A stretch of 64,000 nt of DNA. Origin: Bacteroidia bacterium. Lineage in GTDB: Bacteria; Bacteroidota; Bacteroidia; B-17B0; Aurantibacillaceae. Shown here one piece after another: positions 54,801 to 62,609 of this stretch. Below the pieces are notes generated by a model. The model saw nothing but the letters and a program-made list of their open reading frames with translations, did no database searches and was not told the DNA's origin. Each line of letters opens with the position of its first letter. Positions within the stretch are counted from its first letter, which is position 1. Both the position numbers and the translations under genes were made by a program. The stretch covers positions 1 through 64,000 of the forward strand of contig JAEUTP010000002.1 in NCBI GenBank assembly GCA_016787705.1, read 5' to 3'.

Positions 54801-55049
54801 ACCAATGGTAGTTGTATCATTTTTATCGCTGCGGTAATTAATAAAACTATAACCATCATAACGGTTAAGCCCGGCTGTAGTACCTACCCATAAATAGCCT
54901 TTTTGATCCTGGAAAATACAGCTGATAAGCGCGTTGGTAAGACCTTTTGATTTTACTTTATCAAAAACAACGTTTTGTGCAACCTGGGCCCGGTTTATAT
55001 AAAACAGAAATAAAAAAAAACCAATAAGAATTTTCTGTTTTAAAAACAT
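51852..55049 (-). CDS. Two-component-propeller sensor with SpoIIE-type phosphatase
   Basis: A 1065-aa envelope sensor. After a signal-like N-terminus (MFLKQKILIGFFLFLFYINRAQ) there are many ~45-residue Reg_prop blades (~40-690; QKGYLWVGTTAGLNRYDGYSF, DDNDILWVGTDVGLQKL), a Y_Y_Y domain (~710-785; FKYRLLPIEKEWQTLY), a membrane helix (~795-815), a coiled coil (~820-855) and a PP2C/SpoIIE domain (~865-1065: KLSGDFYWIG, VGDCTGHGVPGAMLSVVG, DGMDASIITI, FFYLYSDGVKDQFGG). It would dephosphorylate an anti-sigma antagonist, as RsbU does. No partner is next to it; the ECF sigma factor at 57722-58306 is 3 kb away and not linked by sequence. Confidence 0.88.
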   Translation of the reverse strand: MFLKQKILIGFFLFLFYINRAQVAQNVVFDKVKSKGLTNALISCIFQDQKGYLWVGTTAGLNRYDGYSFINYRSDKNDTTTIGYPTVSAILQYDANQIMIGTRYGLNLFNYNTNSFKRVKIDTACKNYPKRYNIQCIKENNLGQKIVGTSDGVFRYNASKNIIEPFFNGKQNLFEGYVVQSMCYDRVGNLWAGVKKLENDHPVTAVFKYSESAKKIEEVKILQGINSEYIGISEDYLGNIWVAVDDGLVSINPASYSQNYYKAPEGFYSNISYYHTKDNLIWQCYWSFGLTSFDIDKKEFKVYKVDPENSKSLMSNKCWSICKDDNDILWVGTDVGLQKLTSSRPSVEVVKRNSQNTENSFLSNRVSAVLASENNNNIILAGIDGEGFSIYNRITKRSQNYGPNATNKNDERFVNHFYEDEKGDIYAAGGNNLNKISFVDEKVIVKNYFKTQEHYAYRIEKDPFNPDILFIGGIGEIIIFNKTTETFNFIKEPAGISQSFVSSFIFKGKVYFTHINGALRIDPSTLDMDDLRLPDVGNINSSVVLNDSTILLSSQYMGLVKLFPDSRRFETVFKGKSDFFPEISDLLVYKDIVWMASPTGLLKHNFRTNETSEVTIEDGLPTEIIHRLDILDGYLFIGSQEGLIMFNPDYQASHFNMPKVEVTSIQGISEPFSINSFSNGVEISLTEKQNSFKINFTLLDFNLPEKNSFKYRLLPIEKEWQTLYNEHSVTFNALAPGIYTFELKGANADQNWSGEPISLKIVIVPPFYKAKWFQFLVITIIFFGIILAIYLRIRIDRKKQILLEKIIKERTAEIQAQRLELLDSINYARRIQKALFVGEDVLMSSLPNSFIYNKPKDKLSGDFYWIGRHKDMLIVFVGDCTGHGVPGAMLSVVGTSILSKIVHEEGLYLPGEILTRLNHLFFKQLNLKEDYTRDGMDASIITINLVNKNVYFSAANNDAVYVEKDTLVELKSKRGSIGSAENNEFSTVTVSNSAGRFFYLYSDGVKDQFGGPKHKKLSSKRFKEILSEGSVLTMAEQKDLLHQRITRWKGEVPQTDDMMVIGVKL

Positions 55050-55071
55050 GTTACATTTTAAACTCGGGTAT

Positions 55072-55079
55072 CAAATATA
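55072..55079 (-). promoter_or_regulatory. Candidate -7 element of the propeller-SpoIIE gene
   Basis: A perfect TATATTTG on the minus strand, 23 bases before the ATG at 55049. It sits in the 46-base gap after kynureninase, so the sensor gene can be read on its own. No TTG lies at 19-20 bases. Confidence 0.35.
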
Positions 55080-55095
55080 ACTATTTTATACTCTT

Positions 55096-56382
55096 TTACT
55101 TTAGTAAATTCGTTAAAATGGCACCAAATCGATAAACGTCTTCAAACGAGTTATAAAGGGGTACAGGGGCACAACGAATAACGTTTGGCTCACGCCAATC
55201 GGGTATAACTCCACTCTCAATTAATTGATTATATAACGGTTTTCCGTAACCATTTGCTACTATCGATAACTGGCAACCGCGGTTCTCTTTTGGGGTTATT
55301 ATTTGTAGGCAATTGTTCTTTTTTTTGTTTACTTCTTCTATAATAAACTCAAGATACGCGGTTAATTTTTTGCTTTTTTCGATCAGCGCATCCATTCCTA
55401 TTTCATCAAAAATATCAAGACTGGCGCGGCAGGCAGCCATACTTAAAACGGGGGCATTACTCATTTGCCAGCGCTCTGCGGTTTCCATAGGCACAAATTT
55501 TTTATCCATTAAAAAACGTGTTTTTTTATCGTGCCCCCACCAGCCGGCAAACTGAGGCAGGTCGGTATTTTTTAAATGACGTTCATGCACAAAAGCACCG
55601 GCAACAGAACCCGGACCACTGTTTAAATATTTATAACTGCACCAGGCGGCAAAATCAACACCCCAGTTATGCAATTCTAATTTTAAATTTCCGGCAGCGT
55701 GTGCCAGATCAAAGCCAACAATAGCGCCCGCTTTATGGCCTGCTTCGGTAATGGCTTTCATATCAAATACCTGGCCGGAAAAATAATTTACACCGCCAAT
55801 CATTACCAATGCTAATGAATCTTTATTTTTTTCTATAGCAGTATAAATATCTTCATGACGAATGTGGTATTCTCCTTGGCGCGGTTCAATTTCTATCATA
55901 GCCTCTTCAGGTGTATAACCATGAAATTTTAATTGCGATTGCAGGGCATACTGATCACTTGGAAAAGCTTTTGCCTCACACAAAATTTTAAAACGTGTTT
56001 TTGTAGGGCGATAAAATGATACCATTAGCAAATGAATATTTACTGTTAACTGGTTCATCATTACAGTCTCTTCAGGCAATGCCCCAACCAGTTTTGCCAT
56101 TTTATCGGTAAGCAATTCGTGATAAGACAGCCATGGATTCTTTGCTAAAAAATGTCCTTCAACACCAAATTTTGCCCAATCGTTTAACTCCTGTTGCAAA
56201 TAACTTTGAGTGGTTTTTGGTTGTAGGCCTAAGGAGTTGCCTGTAAAATAAACTACGTCTTTATCATTGTGTTGAGGAAAGAAAAACTTTTCACGATACA
56301 ATCTTAATGTATCTTCTTTGTCCTGTTGTTGTGCAAATGCTAATGAATTTTCAAAAACAATTGTGCTTTTTGTTGCTTCCAT
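55096..56382 (-). CDS. kynU: Kynureninase
   Basis: A 428-aa PLP enzyme of tryptophan breakdown that splits kynurenine to anthranilate and alanine. Markers: VVYFTGNSLGLQPKTTQSYL, MNQLTVNIHLLMVSFYRPT, ILCEAKAFPSDQYALQSQL, AIVGFDLAHAAGNLKLELH, AAWCSYKYLNSGPGSVAGAF (PLP-binding Lys in SYKYLN, ~240) and PDWREPNVIRCAPVPLYNS. No other kyn gene is nearby. Confidence 0.93.
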   Translation of the reverse strand: MEATKSTIVFENSLAFAQQQDKEDTLRLYREKFFFPQHNDKDVVYFTGNSLGLQPKTTQSYLQQELNDWAKFGVEGHFLAKNPWLSYHELLTDKMAKLVGALPEETVMMNQLTVNIHLLMVSFYRPTKTRFKILCEAKAFPSDQYALQSQLKFHGYTPEEAMIEIEPRQGEYHIRHEDIYTAIEKNKDSLALVMIGGVNYFSGQVFDMKAITEAGHKAGAIVGFDLAHAAGNLKLELHNWGVDFAAWCSYKYLNSGPGSVAGAFVHERHLKNTDLPQFAGWWGHDKKTRFLMDKKFVPMETAERWQMSNAPVLSMAACRASLDIFDEIGMDALIEKSKKLTAYLEFIIEEVNKKKNNCLQIITPKENRGCQLSIVANGYGKPLYNQLIESGVIPDWREPNVIRCAPVPLYNSFEDVYRFGAILTNLLK

Positions 56383-56401
56383 GGCTGTGTTTATAAGGAT
56401 T

Positions 56402-56431
56402 TAAAAGTATTAATAAAGCAACGATATTCAA
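56402..56431 (-). promoter_or_regulatory. Candidate promoter of kynU
   Basis: On the minus strand TTG (56431-56429) is followed after exactly 19 bases by TACTTTTA (56409-56402), one mismatch from TAnnTTTG, 20 bases before the ATG at 56382. Confidence 0.45.
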
Positions 56432-56442
56432 AATGTAAAAGG

Positions 56443-56506
56443 GAAGATGTAAGATGAAAAATGGACTTAACTTATACCACTTTTCCATTGTTCCTCTTAC
56501 ATCTTA
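56443..56506. repeat. Inverted-repeat element (AAGATGTAAGA arms)
   Basis: AAGATGTAAGATGAAAAATGGA (arm split here as AAGATGTAAGATG and AAAAATGGA) faces TCCATTGTTCCTCTTACATCTT; the two pair with two or three mismatches over 22 bases around an 18-base loop. It lies between the truncated haemoglobin stop and kynU. Confidence 0.65.
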
Positions 56507-56509
56507 GTA

Positions 56510-56866
56510 TTAGTGTTTAATTGTTTCCCACTTTGATTTAAAAGTATAGGTAAGCGATGTGGCACGCTGCTTGGCAAGCTCGGCAATTTCACCATTAAAT
56601 AAAATATCAACGGTCTTTATCCATATTCCTAACCAAACATCAAACATATGCGCTTTAATGGGCAGATTAATATGTTTATCAAATACGTTTGTTTTATAGC
56701 CTTCTTCATCCAGCAAAACCAAACTCCAAAAAGAAACAATGTGTGGTATGTGCGCCGGAAAATCAATACCTGCAAACACCGGTTTTATTTCTTCGATCTC
56801 TAATAACTTCGAATAAAATTCATTTATTAAAAGTGTAATATCTTCCCTGCTTTTAATGTCGTTCAT
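56510..56866 (-). CDS. Group III truncated haemoglobin
   Basis: A 118-aa 2-on-2 globin. LLINEFYSKLLEIEEIKPVF carries Tyr B10, the HIPHIVSFWSLVLL segment is the E-helix region with the FW pair typical of group III, and INLPIKAHMFDVWLGIWIKT has the proximal His (F8, in KAHMF). Length is normal. Likely handles oxygen or nitric oxide chemistry in the cytoplasm. It is preceded by a promoter so close to the ATG that the transcript may be leaderless. Confidence 0.88.
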   Translation of the reverse strand: MNDIKSREDITLLINEFYSKLLEIEEIKPVFAGIDFPAHIPHIVSFWSLVLLDEEGYKTNVFDKHINLPIKAHMFDVWLGIWIKTVDILFNGEIAELAKQRATSLTYTFKSKWETIKH

Positions 56867-56870
56867 GTAG

Positions 56871-56901
56871 CAAATTTACTATTTAACCACAAAGTGCACA
56901 A
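56871..56901 (-). promoter_or_regulatory. Promoter of the truncated haemoglobin gene, at nearly zero leader length
   Basis: On the minus strand TTG (56901-56899) is followed after 20 bases by a perfect TAAATTTG (56878-56871). The -7 element ends only four bases before the ATG, so the start site of the RNA should fall on or next to the start codon. The -33 lies inside a decayed repeat (56885-57000). Confidence 0.5.
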
Positions 56902-57000
56902 AGAATACAATAAGCTCACTTATTTTAAACCGCATAGATACATAGTTTAATTTTAAAGAAATAAAAAAGTAATGATAGAGAACCTGCGGTTTACATAGAT
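56885..57000. repeat. Decayed intergenic repeat (AAACCGCA arms)
   Basis: AAACCGCATAGAT at 56927-56939 faces TGCGGTTTACATAG at 56985-56998 (the 8-base arms AAACCGCA/TGCGGTTT are exact). It is preceded by ACCACAAAGTGCACAAAG, which resembles the CACAAAG class of dispersed intergenic repeats. Confidence 0.5.
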
Positions 57001-57023
57001 AAAAATCTTTCTAAAATGTTAGA

Positions 57024-57058
57024 CTCCCTTCTCCTTTGGAGAAGGGTTGGGGATGAGG
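57024..57058. repeat. CCCTTCTCC hairpin repeat
   Basis: CCCTTCTCC, a TTT loop and GGAGAAGGG form a perfect 9-bp hairpin, followed by GTTGGGGATGAGG. It ends two bases before the stop codon of the next gene. I recall the same motif as a dispersed intergenic repeat in many bacteria; it has no T-run so it is not a classic terminator. Confidence 0.65.
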
Positions 57059-57060
57059 CT

Positions 57061-57738
57061 TTACCTCAACTCCGGCTCCGCCTCTTCTTGTGTAACGGTT
57101 GGCAGGCTTACGGGTGTTGCAATTGATTCTAATACCTCAGCTGTATTTTTCTTACGGCGTTTTTTCTTGGTAGGATCAAACGTATAAGTGGTTGCTGTTT
57201 TGGCAGTTTGCGCATCTAGAGCTGTGGTGTTTGTTGTTACCAGATTTGTTGCGTTGGTATTGCTTTGAATGGCAGGCAGTGTTTTGGCAATTAGTGCATT
57301 GCCTGTATTGGCATTTGGTAGTGCGGCAATAGTATTGGTATTAACAGGCGTTTCTTTTACAATAATGGGTTCTTCTTTTTTTACAGGTACAACCACTGCT
57401 TTTTTAGGTTCGGGCTTTGGTTGCTCAACAACAGCTTCCATTTTGGCTTTCATTGCAGCCACATCGGAATTAGTTGTTTTTGTATTTTTAATATTAATGA
57501 AGTTGAATAATAAGAAAGAAAATAAAATAATAATGCCACCAAATACAACAGGTAAAATAACGGTACGGTTTAATGCAAAATTAAAGTTGGGTAATAGCTG
57601 CGCTTTATTTACACTTTGAAATTGTTTGGCATACTCTTCGTAATTAAGCCATGCTTCCTCTTTATAAGTAAGCTCCAGTTCTTTTAACTGGTTACGCATG
57701 TTGCGTTCTTCTATTTCGTAATTAAAGTGGCTGCTCAT
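57061..57738 (-). CDS. Single-pass membrane protein paired with an ECF sigma factor (anti-sigma-like)
   Basis: A 225-aa protein: an N-terminal acidic, helical part (NYEIEERNMRNQLKELELTYK), one membrane helix (~55-75, TVILPVVFGGIIILFSFLLF) and a long Ala/Thr/Asn/Pro-rich low-complexity periplasmic part, with a basic KKKRRKKN patch near 200. The topology is that of a membrane anti-sigma factor, and its start overlaps the sigma gene by 17 bases. No known anti-sigma domain (zinc His-Cys motif, RsiW type) is present, so the role is inferred from position. A structural or adaptor protein is the alternative. Confidence 0.6.
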   Translation of the reverse strand: MSSHFNYEIEERNMRNQLKELELTYKEEAWLNYEEYAKQFQSVNKAQLLPNFNFALNRTVILPVVFGGIIILFSFLLFNFINIKNTKTTNSDVAAMKAKMEAVVEQPKPEPKKAVVVPVKKEEPIIVKETPVNTNTIAALPNANTGNALIAKTLPAIQSNTNATNLVTTNTTALDAQTAKTATTYTFDPTKKKRRKKNTAEVLESIATPVSLPTVTQEEAEPELR

Positions 57739-58306
57739 TTTTCATGGTTTTATAACACTTCTCTACATTTTTTTGCAGGTTATAGCGGGCTTTTTCAAGG
57801 CTGCTTTTAACCGTTTGTAAGCTGGCTTCAATAATGTTAGCGGTTTCTTCTAATGAATAACCGTCAATCACATGCAAGTTAAGAACCAATCGTTGCGATG
57901 GAACTAATTGCTGAAGTGATTTTATTAAAACATCATTGTCAATAGCGTTAAAATCTATGAATTCGTTGCTTTCAAACAGATCATAATTTTTATTGGCCGA
58001 ACCCGAAGCGTAAACCGTGCTGGCCACATAATACTCACTGCTAATACCTTTTATAAAGGCTGTGCAGGATCTTATGAATTCAGGTTCAAAAGTGGTATCT
58101 ATATCTACCGTATGAGCATTACGGTTTTGCTGTAGTTTTTGTATAAAAGCATTAAACCCAAAATTAATGGCATCTGTGGCTTGTGTTTGATTTTTGCAGT
58201 AACGAAGGGCTATTGCCGCCATTTTACCATAGTACTTTTCAAAGACCTCCTTAATGGCCATTCTATCATTTTTAGTGATGGAAACTATGATTTCTTTGTT
58301 GTACAT
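57722..58306 (-). CDS. ECF-type RNA polymerase sigma factor
   Basis: A 194-aa sigma-70-family protein. Region 2 (~12-65): RMAIKEVFEKYYGKMAAIAL and TDAINFGFNAFIQKL. Region 4 (~125-185): LVPSQRLVLNLHVIDGYSLEE, TANIIEASLQTVKSSLEKAR, the helix-turn-helix for -35 binding. The region between them is longer than usual and acidic. The stop lies 17 bases inside the next gene, a membrane protein that may be its regulator. Confidence 0.85.
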   Translation of the reverse strand: MYNKEIIVSITKNDRMAIKEVFEKYYGKMAAIALRYCKNQTQATDAINFGFNAFIQKLQQNRNAHTVDIDTTFEPEFIRSCTAFIKGISSEYYVASTVYASGSANKNYDLFESNEFIDFNAIDNDVLIKSLQQLVPSQRLVLNLHVIDGYSLEETANIIEASLQTVKSSLEKARYNLQKNVEKCYKTMKNEQPL

Positions 58307-58693
58307 GTTGGGGTTTTGCTCTTTTTACGAAATTTACTAATAAAAGTTACATGTTGTGTTATATTTCCTATAAAAAATCACTGTTTTTTGGTCTTGTAGC
58401 TCAATCACCGTAACGTTTTTAGGTTTTTAAACGTATAAAAATGCTTGTTCTGCTTAAAAATAGTTTCCACCCAAACAAATAATTTTTTCGATTTTTTTGC
58501 GTTTTTATTACCGTACTGTAAATCAACCAAATTGAGGGTTGTCAACATTTTCCACGGATATTCACTTGTTAAAAACTAGGGCTTCCTGTTAATTCATTTT
58601 CTTTTCTTCCGGACTTTTTTTTGATGATGTTTGTAACACGAGAATTTTAAGAAAACTCATTAATATATAAACCCTATAATTGAAGTATTTGTT
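58307..58693. other. Intergenic region before nrdB
   Basis: 387 bases with no convincing gene between divergent genes. It has an inverted repeat ACGTTT-N10-AAACGT (58413-58434) and T-rich sequence. The NrdR box of other bacteria was not found. No perfect -7 element lies just before nrdB. Confidence 0.4.
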
Positions 58694-59665
58694 ATGACCG
58701 AACCCATTTTAGTCGAGAATAAAGATAGATTCGTACTTTTTCCTATTAAGTACAAAGATATCTGGGAATTTTACAAAAAATCCGAAGCCAGCTTTTGGAC
58801 GGCAGAGGAAATTGACCTCTCTTCTGATACATCGGACTGGAATAACAAATTAAACGATAACGAAAGACATTTCATTAAGCATGTTCTTGCTTTTTTTGCC
58901 GCCAGTGATGGGATTGTTAACGAAAATCTGGCCATTAACTTCCTTAATGAGGTACAGTACCCTGAAGCCCGTTGCTTTTACGGGTTTCAGATCATGATGG
59001 AGAACATCCATTCAGAAACCTACTCTTTATTAATAGATACCTATATTAAAGACCCGGTTGAAAAAGACAAATTATTACACGCAGTAGATACCGTGCCTTG
59101 CGTTGGCGAAAAAGCCGAGTGGGCATTACGCTGGATAAACAATGGCTCTTTTGCCGAGCGTTTAATTGCCTTTGCTGCTGTTGAAGGTATTTTCTTCTCA
59201 GGCTCATTCTGCTCTATCTTTTGGTTAAAAAAACGTGGCTTAATGCCAGGCTTAACCTTTAGTAATGAGTTAATTAGCCGCGACGAAGGCTTACATTGCG
59301 ATTTTGCCTGTATGATCTACACGCATCACGTAAAAAACCAATTACCAAAAGAACAGGTAACCAAGATCATCACCGATGCCGTTTCTATTGAAAAGAAATT
59401 TGTGGTAGACGCTATTCCTGTAAAACTAATAGGCATGAATGCTGACTTAATGTGTCAATACATTGAGTTTTGTGCCGATCGTTTATTAGTGTCTTTAGGC
59501 TGTTCTAAATTCTATAACGCATCAAATCCGTTTGATTTTATGGAGATGATCTCGTTACAGGGTAAAACCAACTTCTTTGAAAAACGCGTGGCCGAATATC
59601 AAAAAGCCGGCGTTATGAATAATAAGGAGGAGAACAACCACTTTAAGCTGGACGAGGACTTCTAG
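58694..59665 (+). CDS. nrdB: Ribonucleotide reductase class Ia, beta (radical) subunit
   Basis: A 323-aa di-iron protein. [15 protein letters not shown] (first metal Asp/Glu region), [33 protein letters not shown] (Glu-x-x-His and the radical Tyr of ENIHSETY, ~103-110), [20 protein letters not shown] and [11 protein letters not shown] (Glu, His). The order matches the short eukaryote-like R2 proteins. It makes the tyrosyl radical for the alpha subunit encoded 374 bases downstream. Confidence 0.94.
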   Translation: MTEPILVENKDRFVLFPIKYKDIWEFYKKSEASFWTAEEIDLSSDTSDWNNKLNDNERHFIKHVLAFFAASDGIVNENLAINFLNEVQYPEARCFYGFQIMMENIHSETYSLLIDTYIKDPVEKDKLLHAVDTVPCVGEKAEWALRWINNGSFAERLIAFAAVEGIFFSGSFCSIFWLKKRGLMPGLTFSNELISRDEGLHCDFACMIYTHHVKNQLPKEQVTKIITDAVSIEKKFVVDAIPVKLIGMNADLMCQYIEFCADRLLVSLGCSKFYNASNPFDFMEMISLQGKTNFFEKRVAEYQKAGVMNNKEENNHFKLDEDF

Positions 59666-59923
59666 TTTAACATTAATAAGGTAAAATATCCAATTAAACC
59701 GTAGTAACTTTACAATAGTCGGAATAAACATTCCGGATGGGGATTTTAGCCTCAAAAACTAAAAAAAGCACAGGTTTAATTAGAAAAATTAACAAACTAA
59801 CAATTTGTAAACAAATTAAAAATAAAGGCAGCGAATAAACAAAGTGCTGTTAATAGAATAGAAAAAATAAAAAAATTAAAGGAAAATTTAGGGCGTAACT
59901 TGTTATAACCAAAAACACAAAAA

Positions 59924-60049
59924 ATGCAAAATAATAATCATACATATAAAATCTCCCGTTCTCAGAGTGTGTATGCTTGTGAAATTGTACTTCGTTCTAA
60001 TTTTCTTAATACTCAAAAAACTAATAAAAAACCTGGCGTATGTTTGTAA
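59924..60049 (+). CDS. Candidate 41-codon ORF overlapping the nrdA start
   Basis: An ATG frame of 41 codons ([11 protein letters not shown] ... KPGVCL) ends in TAA inside the start of nrdA, overlapping it by ten bases (ATGTTTGTAA). It is too short for normal gene calls. It may be a leader peptide that couples or limits nrdA translation, or a chance frame in the 374-base nrdB-nrdA gap. No homologue is known to me. The rest of that gap (59666-59923) is A-rich with no gene seen. Confidence 0.35.
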   Translation: MQNNNHTYKISRSQSVYACEIVLRSNFLNTQKTNKKPGVCL

Positions 60050-62457
60050 TTAAAAGAGATGGCACACGCGAGTCGGTAAAGTTCGACAAGATCACCGCTC
60101 GCATTCAAAAATTAAGCTACGGCTTAGAACCTTCACATGTTGATCCGATACTTGTGGCTAAAAAAGTAATTGATGGTGTGTACGATGGCGTTACCACTAT
60201 TGAATTGGATAATTTAGCGGCAGAAACGGCTGCGGGCCTAACATCCCGTCACCCCGATTATGCACAGTTAGCATCGCGTATTGCAGTTAGCAACCTGCAT
60301 AAGAATACGATAAAATCGTTTTCTAAAACAGCAGAGGCTTTACATAAGTACATCGATCCTAAAACAGGTTTAAAAGCATCTTTAATTGCCGATGATGTTT
60401 ATGAAATTATCATGAACAACGCGCATACTTTAGATTCGTCTATTATATACGACCGTGATTTTGGTTACGATTATTTTGGTTTTAAAACATTAGAACGTTC
60501 GTACTTATTAAAAATGAACGGCATGGTTGCAGAGCGCCCGCAACATATGATCATGCGTGTTGCAGTTGGTATCCATAAAAACGATATCGAGTCGGCAATC
60601 CGTACTTACAACTTAATGAGCGAGCGTTGGTTTACACACGCCACACCAACCTTATTTAACGCGGGTACGCCAAAACCGCAAATGAGCTCATGCTTTTTAT
60701 TACAGGTTAAAGATGATAGTATTGATGGTATTTACGATACATTAAAGAACTGCGCTAAAATTTCTCAAAGCGCCGGTGGTATCGGTATCAACATTCATAA
60801 CGTACGCGCTACAGGTTCGTACATTAAAGGCACTAACGGAACCAGCAACGGTATTATACCAATGCTTAAAGTTTATAACGAAACCGCACGCTATGTTGAC
60901 CAGGGCGGCGGAAAACGTAAGGGATCTATAGCTGTTTACCTTGAGCCATGGCATGCAGATATATATGATTTCTTAGACATTCGTAAAAATCACGGTAAAG
61001 AAGAAATGCGCGCGCGCGACTTGTTTACTGCTCTTTGGATCCCTGATCTTTTCATGAAACGTGTGGAAGCAGAAGGCGAATGGAGCTTAATGTGTCCTAA
61101 CGAGTGCCCGGGCTTAAGCGATTGCCACAGCGCAGAGTTTGAAGCATTGTATACTAAATACGAAGCTGAAGGAAAATTCCGCAAACAAATCAAAGCACGT
61201 GAATTATGGGCAGCTATTATTGATGCGCAAATTGAAACCGGTAACCCATACATGTTATTTAAAGATGCTGCTAACTCAAAATCGAATCAGCAAAATTTAG
61301 GTACCATTAAATCATCTAACTTATGTACTGAAATTATTGAGTACACAAGCGCTGATGAGGTAGCCGTTTGTAACTTAGCTTCTATTGCATTACCACGTTT
61401 TGTGGATGAGAAAACAGGAACCTTTGATCACAATAAATTATTTGAGATCACTTACCAGGCAACAGTTAACTTAAATAAAATTATAGACCGTAACTATTAC
61501 CCAATTCCGGAGGCACGTAAATCAAACTTACGTCACCGCCCAATTGGTTTAGGTGTGCAAGGTTTGGCCGATGCATTTATTTTAATGCGTTTCCCTTTTG
61601 AAAGTGATGAGGCTAAAAAATTAAATTCAGAGATCTTTGAAACTATTTACTATGCTTCGTTAACAGCAAGTAAAGACCTTGCAAAAATTGAAGGCCCTTA
61701 CGAAACGTATGCAGGCTCGCCAATTTCAAAAGGTATCTTCCAGCAGGATATGTGGAATGTAACACCAAGCTCTCGTTGGGAGTGGGATACATTACGCGAA
61801 GAGATCTTAAAATACGGTGTGCGTAACTCATTATTGTTAGCACCAATGCCAACAGCAAGTACATCACAAATTTTAGGAAACAACGAGTGCTTTGAACCAT
61901 ACACATCAAACATTTACACCCGCCGTGTATTAAGCGGAGAGTTTGTGGTAGTGAACAAACATTTGTTACGCGATTTAGTTAAATTAGGTATCTGGAACGA
62001 TAGCTTAAAAAACAAGATTATCGCGGCAAACGGTTCGGTACAAAACATTGCAGAAATTCCTGCAAACATAAAAGAGCTTTACAAAACAGTTTGGGAAATT
62101 AAACAACGTACTATTATTGATATGGCTGCCGATCGTGGTGCTTATATCGATCAGTCACAATCGTTGAACTTATTTATCCAGGATGCTAATTTTGCTAAGA
62201 TGAGCTCAGCTCACTTCTACGCTTGGAAAAAAGGCTTAAAAACAGGTATGTATTACTTACGTACTAAAGCCGCAGCCGATGCTATTAAGTTTACGGTAGA
62301 CCAGGATGCATTGCAAAAACCTGCTTTGATCTTAGGTAATGAAGACCAATTGTTGGTAGACAGAGGACAATCACACGTATTGACCTTTGAAGAACAACAA
62401 GCACAATTATCTTGCTCGTTAGATAACCCGGAGAATTGCGAAGCTTGCGGTAGCTAA
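60040..62457 (+). CDS. nrdA: Ribonucleotide reductase class Ia, alpha (catalytic) subunit
   Basis: An 805-aa enzyme that makes deoxyribonucleotides. It has an ATP-cone ([20 protein letters not shown], ~1-90), SSCFLLQV (first redox Cys, ~218), [10 protein letters not shown] (thiyl-radical Cys of NLCTE, ~426), [12 protein letters not shown] (second redox Cys, ~444), [20 protein letters not shown], and the radical-transfer Tyr pair in [12 protein letters not shown] (~737). The C-terminal CEACGS gives the shuttle cysteines C800/C803. All essential residues are present. A hairpin repeat and a terminator follow. Confidence 0.95.
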   Translation: MFVIKRDGTRESVKFDKITARIQKLSYGLEPSHVDPILVAKKVIDGVYDGVTTIELDNLAAETAAGLTSRHPDYAQLASRIAVSNLHKNTIKSFSKTAEALHKYIDPKTGLKASLIADDVYEIIMNNAHTLDSSIIYDRDFGYDYFGFKTLERSYLLKMNGMVAERPQHMIMRVAVGIHKNDIESAIRTYNLMSERWFTHATPTLFNAGTPKPQMSSCFLLQVKDDSIDGIYDTLKNCAKISQSAGGIGINIHNVRATGSYIKGTNGTSNGIIPMLKVYNETARYVDQGGGKRKGSIAVYLEPWHADIYDFLDIRKNHGKEEMRARDLFTALWIPDLFMKRVEAEGEWSLMCPNECPGLSDCHSAEFEALYTKYEAEGKFRKQIKARELWAAIIDAQIETGNPYMLFKDAANSKSNQQNLGTIKSSNLCTEIIEYTSADEVAVCNLASIALPRFVDEKTGTFDHNKLFEITYQATVNLNKIIDRNYYPIPEARKSNLRHRPIGLGVQGLADAFILMRFPFESDEAKKLNSEIFETIYYASLTASKDLAKIEGPYETYAGSPISKGIFQQDMWNVTPSSRWEWDTLREEILKYGVRNSLLLAPMPTASTSQILGNNECFEPYTSNIYTRRVLSGEFVVVNKHLLRDLVKLGIWNDSLKNKIIAANGSVQNIAEIPANIKELYKTVWEIKQRTIIDMAADRGAYIDQSQSLNLFIQDANFAKMSSAHFYAWKKGLKTGMYYLRTKAAADAIKFTVDQDALQKPALILGNEDQLLVDRGQSHVLTFEEQQAQLSCSLDNPENCEACGS

Positions 62458-62462
62458 AACTC

Positions 62463-62522
62463 GGCCACTGAGCCTGTCGAAGGGAGCCGCGACAATGTGG
62501 TTTCGACAAGCTCAACCACCGG
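62463..62522. repeat. GAGCYTGTCGAA inverted-repeat element
   Basis: CCACTGAGCCTGTCGAA at the left and TTCGACAAGCTCAACCACC at the right are inverted copies with a few differences. They surround GGGAGCCGCGACAATGTGG. The arm motif GAGCYTGTCGAA is one I know as a common dispersed hairpin repeat in Bacteroidota and other bacteria. It is six bases after the nrdA stop. Confidence 0.75.
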
Positions 62523-62550
62523 ATAAAAAATAAAAAACTAATTAAATATT

Positions 62551-62585
62551 AAAGGCCTCTCTAAGAAATTTGAGAGGCTTTTTTT
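62551..62585 (+). terminator. Terminator of the nrd genes
   Basis: GCCTCTC (62555-62561) pairs with GAGAGGC (62572-62578) around a ten-base loop, and seven T follow. Confidence 0.8.
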
Positions 62586-62609
62586 GGCGGGTAATAACAC
62601 ATAAGTAAC

